From contig NZ_JAHXBG010000039.1 in the NCBI RefSeq assembly GCF_020103725.1, positions 1-64,000 of the forward strand: a stretch of DNA of 64,000 nt, in the 5' to 3' direction. A program made the position numbers and the translations under genes. The DNA is from Hyalangium gracile (GTDB lineage: Bacteria; Myxococcota; Myxococcia; Myxococcales; Myxococcaceae). This document shows positions 1 through 7,937 of this stretch, in pieces (positions within the stretch are counted from its first letter, which is position 1; every line of letters starts with the position of its first letter). The notes beneath the pieces were generated by a model, which saw only the letters and a program-made list of their open reading frames with translations, was not told the origin of the DNA and made no database searches.

Positions 1-1
1 C

Positions 2-163
2 TCGTACCTGAGCGTGGAGGCCTATGCCTCCGTCAACTACGGCGAGAAGGGCGGCGAGTTCCGCTTCGCCATGGACTCTCCACCCTTCCAGACCGAGGAC
101 GGTCGGCCGCTACTGCCCGCCCCCACGTTCCAGGTGGGCGGGGGCCTTCGCATCAACCTCTGA
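2..163 (+). CDS. C-terminal end of an unidentified protein (partial)
   Basis: An open frame enters from the left edge and stops at TGA 161-163; about 53 residues are visible. The tail is rich in aromatic and alternating hydrophobic residues and ends GGGLRINL, which resembles the last beta-strands of an outer-membrane barrel protein, but too little is present to assign a family. Its stop directly abuts the stop of the convergent SDR gene (TGATCA). The N-terminus is outside the window. Confidence 0.55.
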   Translation, partial: SYLSVEAYASVNYGEKGGEFRFAMDSPPFQTEDGRPLLPAPTFQVGGGLRINL

Positions 164-901
164 TCAGAAGCCCCGCATCCAGCCGCCATCGATCACGATG
201 GACTGGCCGGTGATGTAGCCCGCGCGATCCGAGGCCAGGAACGTCACCAGGGCGCCCAGCTCCTCCGGGCGCCCGAGCCGCCGCGCCGGGAGCTGCGGCG
301 CGAGCTTCTCCTCGGTGAAGCCCAGCTCCGCCAGACGCTCGGTGGCGTGGAAGCCGGGCAGCACGGCATTGACGGTGATGCCGTCCGCCGCCAGCTCATT
401 GCTGGCCGACTTCGTGAGCCCCAGCAGCCCCGTCCGCAGGCTGCTGGAGATCGTCATCCCCGGGATGGTCTCCCGGGCCGACACGGACGTGATGAGGACG
501 ATCCGGCCCCACTTCCCTTCCCGCATGATCGGCGCCGCCGAGCGGATGCCCTCCACCGCCCCCATCCACAGGCTCTGGAAGTTCGCCTGCCACTGCACAT
601 CGGTGAGGTCCATCACCCCACCCTTCGGCGGGCCACCCGTGTTGATCACCAGCACCTCCAGGCCCCCGAGCGCCTCCCTCACCTGGTCGATGACCACCTT
701 CGTCGAGCCCGGCATGGCCAGGTTCGCGGCCACGCCCAGGGCGGCGCCCATGTTCGCCGCGGCGGCGCGGATGCGCTCCTCGCTGCGGGAGCAGATCGCC
801 ACGCGCGCACCCTCGCGAACCAGCTCCGAGGCGACGGCGAAGCCGAGCCCCGCCGAGGCCCCCAGTACCAGGGCCCTTCTACCCTTCAGTCCTAAATCCA
901 T
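164..901 (-). CDS. SDR family oxidoreductase, atypical active site
   Basis: A 245-residue short-chain dehydrogenase/reductase with an N-terminal nucleotide-binding motif (LVLGASAGLGFA), an NTGGP segment and a C-terminal TGQSIVIDGG motif. The start at 901 is chosen because GGAGGAG lies 7 nt upstream; an upstream extension to 970 would overlap kmo heavily. The usual catalytic YxxxK is not visible: the aligned stretch reads ISSSLRTGLLGLTKS, as in an SDR subgroup without the canonical Tyr. It is the last gene of the kynurenine operon, its start lying inside the end of kmo (about 23 nt overlap). No SDR step is known in this pathway, so its substrate is unknown. Confidence 0.85.
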   Translation of the reverse strand: MDLGLKGRRALVLGASAGLGFAVASELVREGARVAICSRSEERIRAAAANMGAALGVAANLAMPGSTKVVIDQVREALGGLEVLVINTGGPPKGGVMDLTDVQWQANFQSLWMGAVEGIRSAAPIMREGKWGRIVLITSVSARETIPGMTISSSLRTGLLGLTKSASNELAADGITVNAVLPGFHATERLAELGFTEEKLAPQLPARRLGRPEELGALVTFLASDRAGYITGQSIVIDGGWMRGF

Positions 902-2276
902 CTGCGTGCTCCTCCAGGAATGGAGCGAGCCGCTCGCGGACGAGCCGGGCGGCGCGCTCGAGATCCACATCCTCCGCGCGGGAAATCCCCCCGGTCAGTT
1001 CAGTGACGATGCTCCCGGCGATGCTGCCCACTTCGTAAGCCAGGCGATACGGCACACGGCTGAAGCTCACGAGAGTATAGCGGCTGAGGAACTGCCCCGG
1101 GAAAGCGTTGAGCAACAACTTCTCCACCTGCTTCTCCAGCAGGAAGCGCGGACTGGCGGTGCTGTCGCGCATCTCGATGAAGTTCTCCACGGCCATGTCG
1201 GCGATGGCGTCCGCGTTGGGTTTGCGCGCACGGAAGAACTCGGAGAAGGCCTCTTCCCAGCGGGAGTGCCGGGCCAGGAGCCCGTCGAGCACCACGCAGT
1301 CCTCGAAGCCGCAGTTCATCCCCTGCCCGAAGAAGGGGACGATGGCGTGGGCCGCATCCCCCAGCACCAGGGCGCGACTTCCTACGTGCCAGGGCGTGCT
1401 CTTCACGGTGACCATGGAACCCGTCGGGTTCTTGAAGAAGTCGTGGGTGAGCTCGGGGATGAGCTCCAGGGCGTCCGGGAACTGTTCTGTGAAGAACGCC
1501 GTGAGCTTTCCGGGCGAGTCCAGGGTCGCGAAGCTCACCGGCCCCTCGAAGGGCAGGAAGAGCGTGCAGGTGAAGCTGCCGTCCTCGTTGGGCAGGGCGA
1601 TGAGCATGAACGAGCCGCGCGGCCAGATGTGCAGCGCGTGCTTCTCCATGCGGAAGGTGCCGCCCGGACCCGCGGGGATGGTGAGTTCCTTGTAGCCGTG
1701 GCTCAGCAGCTCCTGGGTGGAGGAGTGGCCCGGCAGCTTCATCATCTCCTGGCGCACCGCCGAGCCCGAGCCGTCCGCGCCCAGCAGCACCGGGGCGCGC
1801 TCCTCGCGGGTGGCGCCGCTCGCGTCGTCGTGGACGGCGAGGAGGCCCGACTCGAAGTCCACGTGCTGGATGCGCTGCTTGAAGCGGATGCGCACGCGGC
1901 CCGTGGCTTCCGCGTGCGTCATGAGGAACTTGTTGAGCCACGCGCGAGAGATGCTGTTGATGTGCTGCGAGTCGTCCTTGCCGTAGGGCTGGAGCGTCAG
2001 CTCTCCGGACAGCGGGTGGATCATCCGCCCGCGCATGGGGATGGCGTGCCGCCGCGCCTCCTCCTCCAGCCCCACCTGCCGGAGCGCATGCAGCCCTCGG
2101 GTGGAGATGGCCAGGTTGATGGAGCGCCCGGCCTCCACGGTCTCTCGCCGCATGTCCGGCCGCCGCTCGAGCACCTCCACCTGGAAGCCACGCCGGGCCA
2201 GGAACATGGCCATGAGCGAGCCCACGAGGCCCGCTCCGGCCAGGGTGACGGGCTGGGTCCGATCAATCTCGCGCAT
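879..2276 (-). CDS. kmo: Kynurenine 3-monooxygenase
   Basis: A 465-residue FAD-dependent aromatic hydroxylase that would convert L-kynurenine to 3-hydroxykynurenine with NADPH and O2. The N-terminal dinucleotide fold has GAGLVGS at residues 14-20, and the second flavin motif reads LGDAAHAIVPFFGQGMNCGF. The length matches bacterial KMOs. Its start overlaps the end of kynU by 14 nt, and its end overlaps the SDR start, so it is coupled in the minus-strand operon. The assignment rests on family features plus the unambiguous pathway neighbours. Confidence 0.93.
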   Translation of the reverse strand: MREIDRTQPVTLAGAGLVGSLMAMFLARRGFQVEVLERRPDMRRETVEAGRSINLAISTRGLHALRQVGLEEEARRHAIPMRGRMIHPLSGELTLQPYGKDDSQHINSISRAWLNKFLMTHAEATGRVRIRFKQRIQHVDFESGLLAVHDDASGATREERAPVLLGADGSGSAVRQEMMKLPGHSSTQELLSHGYKELTIPAGPGGTFRMEKHALHIWPRGSFMLIALPNEDGSFTCTLFLPFEGPVSFATLDSPGKLTAFFTEQFPDALELIPELTHDFFKNPTGSMVTVKSTPWHVGSRALVLGDAAHAIVPFFGQGMNCGFEDCVVLDGLLARHSRWEEAFSEFFRARKPNADAIADMAVENFIEMRDSTASPRFLLEKQVEKLLLNAFPGQFLSRYTLVSFSRVPYRLAYEVGSIAGSIVTELTGGISRAEDVDLERAARLVRERLAPFLEEHADGFRTEG

Positions 2277-3549
2277 GGCTCTCGAGGATCCTCACGAAGC
2301 GGTATACGTCGAGGAAGCTGCAGTACAGCGGCGCGGGCGCGGCGCGGATGACGTCCGGCTCGCGGAAGTCGCAGAAGACGCCCGCCTCCCCCAGCTTCGC
2401 GAGCAGGCGCCGTGGCTCCTTGCGGAAGCGAAGGGACAACTGCGAGCCCCGCTCCTTCATGTCCCGAGGCGTGACGATCTCGACGATGCCTGGGGGCAGT
2501 CGATCGAGCAGGAACTCCAGGTAGCTGGTGAGCAGATCGCCCTTGAGGCGCAGCGCCGGCATGGTGGCCTGATCGAACAGCTCCATGGACGCGCGCAGCG
2601 CCGCGAGCTGGAGGATGGGCGGGTTGGAGAGCTGCCAGCCCTCCGCGCCCGGGAGCGGGACGAAGTTGGAGCCCATCTCGAAGCGCGTGGCCTTGTCGTG
2701 GCCCCACCAGCCCTCGAAGCGGGGGATGCCGGGCATGTGGGCGTGGCGCTCGTGGACGAAGACGCCGCCCAGCGTGCCCGGGCCGCCGTTGAGGTACTTG
2801 TACGAGCACCACACGGCGAAGTCCGGCCCGTCGTCATGCAGCGACAGCCGCAGGTTGCCGGCGCCGTGCGCCAGGTCGAACCCCACCCGGCAGCCCCGCT
2901 CGTGAGCGGCGCGGGAGATGGCCTTCATGTCGAAGGCCTGGCCGGTGAGGTAGTTCACGTTGCCCAGCAGCACGAGGGAGATCTCGGACCCGCGTCGATC
3001 GATGGTGTCGAGGATGTCCTCCAGGCGCAGGGTGTCCTCGCCGAAGCGCGGCTCGAGGCGGAGGATGGCCTCCTTCGGATCGAAGCCATGGAAGCGCGCC
3101 TGCGAGGCCACCGCGTACTGGTCCGAGGGGAAGGCACCGCCCTCGATGAGGATGCGGAAGCGCTCGCGGGTGGGCCGGTAGAAGGACACCATCATCAGGT
3201 GAAGGTTCACCGAGAGGGTGTTCATCACCACCACCTCGAGCGGCTGGGCGCCCACCAGGCGCGCCGTCTGGGCGGTCAACGTCTCGTGGTAGGGCAGCCA
3301 CGGGTTGCGGGCGTGGAAGTGGCCCTCCACACCCAGGCGCTCCCAGTCCTCCAGCTCCTCCAGGACGTACTGCTTCGCCTTGCGAGGCTGCAGTCCGAGC
3401 GAGTTGCCCACGAGGTAGATGACGGGCTCGCCGTCCTTGCCTCGGGGGAAGAGGAACTCGTCGCGGAAGTGGCGCAGGGAGTCCTCGCCATCCATGCGTC
3501 GGGCGAAGGCCTCGCCCTCCTCGAAGTGCACCGAGCCGTGTTTCATCAT
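2263..3549 (-). CDS. kynU: Kynureninase
   Basis: A 428-residue PLP-dependent enzyme of fold type I, expected to cleave 3-hydroxykynurenine to 3-hydroxyanthranilate and alanine. The PLP lysine lies in SYKYLNGGPG, and the N-terminal part has the family pattern YLVGNSLGLQP and the LPYHETL segment. ATG at 3549 was chosen because it overlaps the ACMSD stop as ATGA; an upstream in-frame start at 3600 would add about 17 basic residues not seen in the family. Coupled on both sides in the operon. Confidence 0.95.
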   Translation of the reverse strand: MMKHGSVHFEEGEAFARRMDGEDSLRHFRDEFLFPRGKDGEPVIYLVGNSLGLQPRKAKQYVLEELEDWERLGVEGHFHARNPWLPYHETLTAQTARLVGAQPLEVVVMNTLSVNLHLMMVSFYRPTRERFRILIEGGAFPSDQYAVASQARFHGFDPKEAILRLEPRFGEDTLRLEDILDTIDRRGSEISLVLLGNVNYLTGQAFDMKAISRAAHERGCRVGFDLAHGAGNLRLSLHDDGPDFAVWCSYKYLNGGPGTLGGVFVHERHAHMPGIPRFEGWWGHDKATRFEMGSNFVPLPGAEGWQLSNPPILQLAALRASMELFDQATMPALRLKGDLLTSYLEFLLDRLPPGIVEIVTPRDMKERGSQLSLRFRKEPRRLLAKLGEAGVFCDFREPDVIRAAPAPLYCSFLDVYRFVRILESHARD

Positions 3550-4562
3550 GAGGCGAAGTCCTCTCGCGAGCGCCCGAGCCACTCGAGCGCGTTGCGCCAC
3601 AAGAGCCGCTCGCGGATGGAAGGTTCCACGTCCGACAGGGATTCGATCAGCGTGCCAGGGCGGTCCTCGCCCAGGGGGAAGGGGTAGTCGCTGCCGAGCG
3701 CCACCTTCTCCGAGCCGAACAGCTTGACGATGAAGCGCAGCGTCTCCGCGTCATGGACGAGCGAGTCCACCCAGAAGCGTCCCAGGTAGTCGCGCGGCGG
3801 CACCTTGTTGTCCACGGCGACCAGGTCCGGCCGGGCGTCGAAGCCGTGCTGGATGCGGCCGACCGTCCCGGGGAAGGCGCCGCCGCCATGGGCGAAGGCG
3901 AGCCGCAGCCGGGGCAGGCGCTCCAGCGTGCCGGAGAAGATGAGGGTGGAGATGGCGATGGCCACCTCGGCGGGCATGCCCACCAGCCAGGGCATCCAGT
4001 ACTTCTCCAGCCGCGCCCCGCCGAGCATGTCCCAGGGGTGGACGAACACCGCCGCGCCCAGCTCGGCCGCCGCCTGGAAGAACGGGAAGAGCGCCGGGTC
4101 TCCCAGGTTGGTGCCGTTGACGTGCGAGCCGATCTGCACGCCGGGCAGCCCCAGCTCGCGCACGCAGCGCTCCAGCTCGCGGATGGCCAGGTCGACGCTC
4201 TGAAGGGGCACGGTGCCCAGGCCGGCGAAGCGCCGGGGGCTGGTGCGCACCACCGAGGCCACGTGGTCGTTGAGGAAGCGGGACAGGTCCAGCCCGTGCT
4301 CGGGCTTCGCCCAGTAGCTGAACATCACCGGCACGGTGGAGAGCACCTGGACGGAGACTCCCGCCGCGTCGCACTCCTTGAGGCGCTGAGCGGGGTCCCA
4401 GCAGTTGCTCTCGATCTCCCGGAAGAACTTCCCGTCGTCTCGCAGCATGCGGGCGCGGCAGGGGGCGTGGTGCTCCAGGGTGATGAAGCCGCCATAGCCA
4501 TAGCGCTCGGCGAAGCGTGGCAGCTCGGCCGGGAGCAGGTGCGTGTGGATGTCGATCTTCAC
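3546..4562 (-). CDS. 2-amino-3-carboxymuconate-6-semialdehyde decarboxylase (ACMSD)
   Basis: A 338-residue amidohydrolase-superfamily decarboxylase. It diverts the ring-cleavage product of 3-hydroxyanthranilate away from quinolinate and NAD synthesis toward 2-aminomuconate semialdehyde. Metal ligands are visible: DIHTH at the N-terminus, FVHPWD in the middle, [11 protein letters not shown] and GSDYPFPLG near the C-terminus. The preferred start is GTG at 4562, whose codon overlaps the upstream HAO stop (GTGA) and places VKIDIHTH at the N-terminus; a start at 4595 would run into HAO. Its presence marks the operon as catabolic. Confidence 0.93.
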   Translation of the reverse strand: MKIDIHTHLLPAELPRFAERYGYGGFITLEHHAPCRARMLRDDGKFFREIESNCWDPAQRLKECDAAGVSVQVLSTVPVMFSYWAKPEHGLDLSRFLNDHVASVVRTSPRRFAGLGTVPLQSVDLAIRELERCVRELGLPGVQIGSHVNGTNLGDPALFPFFQAAAELGAAVFVHPWDMLGGARLEKYWMPWLVGMPAEVAIAISTLIFSGTLERLPRLRLAFAHGGGAFPGTVGRIQHGFDARPDLVAVDNKVPPRDYLGRFWVDSLVHDAETLRFIVKLFGSEKVALGSDYPFPLGEDRPGTLIESLSDVEPSIRERLLWRNALEWLGRSREDFAS

Positions 4563-5080
4563 TTGCCCCCGCTCCGGGTCATCTGGAAGCCGCACTGCTT
4601 GCAGGTGCAGTGCGCGGGGTCGCTGTAGAAGCGGTCGAACACGGGCGGCAGCTGCGTGACGATGTTGGAGACGTGGAGGTACTCCTCGTACAGCTTGGAG
4701 TCACAGCGGGGGCAGAACCAGGCGAAGCCGTCCAGCTCGTGGCCCTGGCGTCGCCGCTCGATGACCAGGCCCACCGTGCCCGCGGGCCGCTGCGGGGAGT
4801 GCGGCACCTTCGGCGGCAGCAGGAAGATGTCGCCCTCGCGGATGGGCAAGTCCCGCGGCTTGCCGTCCTCGATGATGCGCAGGTTGATGTCGCCCTCGAG
4901 CTGGTAGAAGAACTCCTCGCTCTCGTCGATGTGGAAGTCGGTGCGCGAGTTGGGCCCGCCCACGACCATGACGATGAACTCCTGGTCCTTCCACACCAGC
5001 TGGTTGCCCACGGGGGGCTTGAGCAGGTGGCGGTGCTCGTCGATCCACTTCTTGAAGTTGAAGGGCGGCATCAAGGCCAT
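4559..5080 (-). CDS. 3-hydroxyanthranilate 3,4-dioxygenase
   Basis: A 173-residue cupin dioxygenase that opens the ring of 3-hydroxyanthranilate. Substrate and Fe(II) residues are visible: Arg46 in NSRTDFH, His50, Glu56 in ESEEFFYQ and His94 in [10 protein letters not shown]. The C-terminal part carries the rubredoxin-like metal site of the bacterial enzymes (CPRC about residue 122 and CTCKQC near 160). It lies 3 nt downstream of the RidA gene and overlaps ACMSD by GTGA. Confidence 0.95.
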   Translation of the reverse strand: MALMPPFNFKKWIDEHRHLLKPPVGNQLVWKDQEFIVMVVGGPNSRTDFHIDESEEFFYQLEGDINLRIIEDGKPRDLPIREGDIFLLPPKVPHSPQRPAGTVGLVIERRRQGHELDGFAWFCPRCDSKLYEEYLHVSNIVTQLPPVFDRFYSDPAHCTCKQCGFQMTRSGGK

Positions 5081-5083
5081 GGC

Positions 5084-5509
5084 TCAGTCTCCGATGGTGG
5101 CGATGCACTTGAGTTCGATGGCGATCGGCGTGGGCAGCGCGTTGATCTCCAGCGTGGTGCGGCAGGGCGGGTTCTCCTTGAAGTACTCCGCCCAGAGCTG
5201 GTTGTAGCGGGGGAAGTCCGCCTTCATGTTGGTGAGGTAGACGGTGACGTCCACCAGCCTGTCCCAGGACGAGCCCGCCTCCTCGAGGATGTACCGCACG
5301 TTGCGGAACACCGAGTGGCACTGCGCCTCGATGTCATAGGAGACGATGTTGCCCTGGGCATCCAGCTCCACGCCGGGGATCTTCTTGGAGCCGCGCTCGC
5401 GCGGGCCCACGCCCGAGAGGAACAGGAGGTTGCCCACGCGTCGGGCATGGGGATAGAGGCCCACCGGCTCGGGGGCCCGCTTCGACTCGATCCGCTCTTC
5501 CTGGCTCAT
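5084..5509 (-). CDS. RidA/YjgF family 2-aminomuconate deaminase
   Basis: A 141-residue RidA-fold protein. The family signature around the substrate-binding Arg is present (PPCRTTLEINALP), as is the FLSGVGP segment. Between 3-hydroxyanthranilate dioxygenase and aminomuconate semialdehyde dehydrogenase, its expected role is hydrolysis of 2-aminomuconate to 4-oxalocrotonate and ammonia. The ATG at 5509 overlaps the dehydrogenase stop as ATGA. A general RidA imine-deaminase role is possible, but context favours the pathway step. Confidence 0.88.
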   Translation of the reverse strand: MSQEERIESKRAPEPVGLYPHARRVGNLLFLSGVGPRERGSKKIPGVELDAQGNIVSYDIEAQCHSVFRNVRYILEEAGSSWDRLVDVTVYLTNMKADFPRYNQLWAEYFKENPPCRTTLEINALPTPIAIELKCIATIGD

Positions 5510-6948
5510 AGCTTCACGCACACGTTCTTGGGCTCGGTGAAGAAGCGCAGCACCTCGTGGCCGCCCTCGCGGCCCACGCCCGAGTCCTTCACGCCGCCAA
5601 ACGGCGTACGCAGATCCCTCAGCATCCAGCAGTTGATCCACACGATGCCGCTGTGCAGCCGGGCGGCGAAGCGGTGGGCGCGGCTGAGGTCCTTGGTCCA
5701 GACGGTGGCGGCCAGGCCGTAGTTGGTGGAGTTGGCCCAGGCGAGCACCTCCTCCTCCTTCTCGAAGGGAGTGAGGGTGGCCACCGGACCGAAGATCTCC
5801 TCCTGGTTGGTGCGGCACTCGGGCCCGAGCCCCTCCACGAGGGTGGGCTCCACGAACCAGCCGTTGCGGCACCGGCCCTCGAGCTTCGCGCGAGCGCCAC
5901 CGGTGAGGACGCGGCCGCCCTCCTTGCGGGAGAGCTCGATGTAGCTCAGCACCTTGTCGAAGTGCTGCTGGGAGACGAGCGCGCCCTGGTCGGTGCTCGG
6001 CTCGAGGGGATCGCCGACCTTGAGGGCGCGCGTGCGAGCCACCAGCGCCTCCTTGAAGCGCTCGTAGATGGGGGCCTGGACGAAGATGCGCGGGCCGCAG
6101 AGACAGATCTGCCCCTGGTTGGCGAAGGACGAGCGCATGGTGGTGGCGAGCGCCTCGTCGAAGTCGCAGTCGGCGAAGATGACGTTGGGGTTCTTGCCGC
6201 CCATCTCCAGGGAGATCTTCTTGAAGAGGGGCGAGGCGGTGCGGGCGATCTCGGCGCCGACGCGGGTGCTGCCGGTGAAGGAGATGGCGCGGACTTCCGG
6301 GTGGCGGCTCATGGCGGCGCCGACCTTGGGGCCCAGCCCGTGGACGACGTTGAGCACGCCGGGAGGCAGCCCCACCTCGCGACACACCTGCGAGAGCAGG
6401 AAGGCCGTCATGGGGGTGACTTCGGAGGGCTTGGCCACCACGCAGTTCCCGATGGCGAGCGCGGGAGCGATCTTCCAGGTGAACAGGTAGAGCGGCAGGT
6501 TCCACGGCGAGATGCACCCGACGACGCCCAGCGGCGAGCGCAGGGTGTAGTTGAGCGCCACGGAGTCGGTGGCGTGGGCCTCGCTGGAGAACTGGGTGGC
6601 GGCGTCCGCGAAGAACTCGAAGTTGAGGATGCTGCGCGGGATGTCGACGGTGGAGGCCACCGAGAGCGGCTTGCCGGTGTCGACGGATTCGGCGCGGGCG
6701 AAGTCGTTCAGACGGGCGCGGATGGTGTCCGCGATGCGGCGCAGCAGGCGCGAGCGATCGGCGGCGGGGGTGGCGGCCCAGGCAGGGAAGGCGCGCGAGG
6801 CGGCCTCGACGGCGCGCCAGAGATCGGTCTCGTCCGAGTCGGGGACGTGGGCGTAGACCTCGGCGGTGGCGGGCTCGGGCTTGTCCAGCCACTTGTGGGC
6901 GTTGGGCTCCACCAGCTCCCCACCGATGTAGTTGAGGACCTTCAGCAC
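5506..6948 (-). CDS. 2-aminomuconate-6-semialdehyde dehydrogenase (ALDH family)
   Basis: A 480-residue NAD-dependent aldehyde dehydrogenase: first gene of the kynurenine operon, oxidising 2-aminomuconate semialdehyde to 2-aminomuconate. The catalytic Glu is in LEMGGKNP, the nucleophile Cys in ANQGQICLCGPR, and FTGST binds cofactor. The start is GTG at 6948, preceded by AGAGGAGGT with good spacing; the longer ATG-started frame to 7164 would extend into the divergent gene and has no dehydrogenase-like sequence. The family fits the ALDH8/AMSDH branch. Confidence 0.92.
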   Translation of the reverse strand: MLKVLNYIGGELVEPNAHKWLDKPEPATAEVYAHVPDSDETDLWRAVEAASRAFPAWAATPAADRSRLLRRIADTIRARLNDFARAESVDTGKPLSVASTVDIPRSILNFEFFADAATQFSSEAHATDSVALNYTLRSPLGVVGCISPWNLPLYLFTWKIAPALAIGNCVVAKPSEVTPMTAFLLSQVCREVGLPPGVLNVVHGLGPKVGAAMSRHPEVRAISFTGSTRVGAEIARTASPLFKKISLEMGGKNPNVIFADCDFDEALATTMRSSFANQGQICLCGPRIFVQAPIYERFKEALVARTRALKVGDPLEPSTDQGALVSQQHFDKVLSYIELSRKEGGRVLTGGARAKLEGRCRNGWFVEPTLVEGLGPECRTNQEEIFGPVATLTPFEKEEEVLAWANSTNYGLAATVWTKDLSRAHRFAARLHSGIVWINCWMLRDLRTPFGGVKDSGVGREGGHEVLRFFTEPKNVCVKL

Positions 6949-7109
6949 GGCGGATACCTCCTCTGGCAGACGAGCGCCGGAATAGCACGGGGGCAAGCGT
7001 CGGGTCACGGCTCCGCCGCTCTGGATTTCACATAGGAAGCAGAAGCTGCTTGCGCTGGTGGTGGGGGGCCTCCGAAGCTCGCCCGCCCTGGCTCGCGGGG
7101 AGCAAGCAC
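6949..7109. promoter_or_regulatory. Divergent promoter region of the kynurenine genes, with an inverted repeat
   Basis: 161 bp separate the divergently transcribed dehydrogenase operon and the decarboxylase gene. It contains a perfect 6-bp inverted repeat with a 3-nt spacer (AAGCAG-AAG-CTGCTT, 7037-7051), suitably placed for a regulator acting on both directions. No convincing -35/-10 pair could be fixed by eye. No regulator gene is adjacent. Confidence 0.45.
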
Positions 7110-7901
7110 ATGGCGATGACGGAACGGAATCATCAGGAGCTGGCGCGGCAGCTGGACCAGGCACGGCTGGAGGCCCGGGAGGTGCCCCCGCTCACACGGA
7201 CGCACGCCGACCTGCCGCTACCGGACGCCTACTCCATCCAGGCGGAGGGCATCCGGCTGCGCCTGGCGCGGGGCGAGCGCGTAGTGGGCCTGAAGATGGG
7301 GCTGACGTCCGAGGCCAAGCGCAAGCAGATGAACCTGGACTCGCCGGTGTACGGGGTGCTCACGGACCGGATGCAGGTGCAGGCGGGAGGTATCTTCCGG
7401 CTGCAGGGCTTCATCCACCCGAAGATCGAGCCGGAGATCGCCTTCCGCACCTCACGCGAGCTGCGCGGGCGGATTACGCGGGAGGAGGCGCTGGACGCAT
7501 GCTCCAGCGCGATGGCGGCGATGGAGATCCTCGACTCGCGCTACCTGGACTTCAAATACTTCTCGCTGCCGGACGTGGTGGCGGATAACTCGTCCTCGTC
7601 CATGTTCGTGCTGGGCACCACCGAGCGTCCGCCGCGCGAGCTGGACCTGGGGCGGCTCCAGATGTCGATGGAGGTGAACGGCACGCAGGTGCAGTCGGCG
7701 CTGTCCAACGCCATCTCGGGAGACCCGGTGCTGTCGGTGGTGCAGCTGTGCGAGCTGCTGGCTCAACGCGGTGAGTCACTGCCGGCGGGGAGCATCGTGC
7801 TGGCGGGAGCGGCCACCGCCGCGCACATGATGAAGCCGGCGGATCAGGTCCGGCTCACCGTGGACGGGCTGGGGAGCGTGGAGATCTCCGTGGCGCCTTG
7901 A
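7110..7901 (+). CDS. 4-oxalocrotonate decarboxylase (2-oxo-3-hexenedioate decarboxylase)
   Basis: A 263-residue fumarylacetoacetate-hydrolase-superfamily protein. The segment KMGLTSEAKRKQMNLDSPV and the following GVLTDRM match the decarboxylase branch (DmpH/XylI type) rather than the hydratase branch; IEPEIAF contributes metal ligands. It would decarboxylate 4-oxalocrotonate made by aminomuconate deamination to 2-oxopent-4-enoate. ATG 7110 has GGGGAG upstream and removes an implausible Trp-rich extension. Divergent from the operon it completes; the hydratase and aldolase for the last steps are not in the window. Confidence 0.88.
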   Translation: MAMTERNHQELARQLDQARLEAREVPPLTRTHADLPLPDAYSIQAEGIRLRLARGERVVGLKMGLTSEAKRKQMNLDSPVYGVLTDRMQVQAGGIFRLQGFIHPKIEPEIAFRTSRELRGRITREEALDACSSAMAAMEILDSRYLDFKYFSLPDVVADNSSSSMFVLGTTERPPRELDLGRLQMSMEVNGTQVQSALSNAISGDPVLSVVQLCELLAQRGESLPAGSIVLAGAATAAHMMKPADQVRLTVDGLGSVEISVAP

Positions 7902-7937
7902 AGCCCTGGAGCCTCGGGGACTCTGAGAGGATGTCTC

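Noticed and set aside
315-2351. 678-codon plus-strand frame over SDR and kmo
   Set aside because: Antisense shadow; both minus-strand genes have family motifs and ribosome sites.
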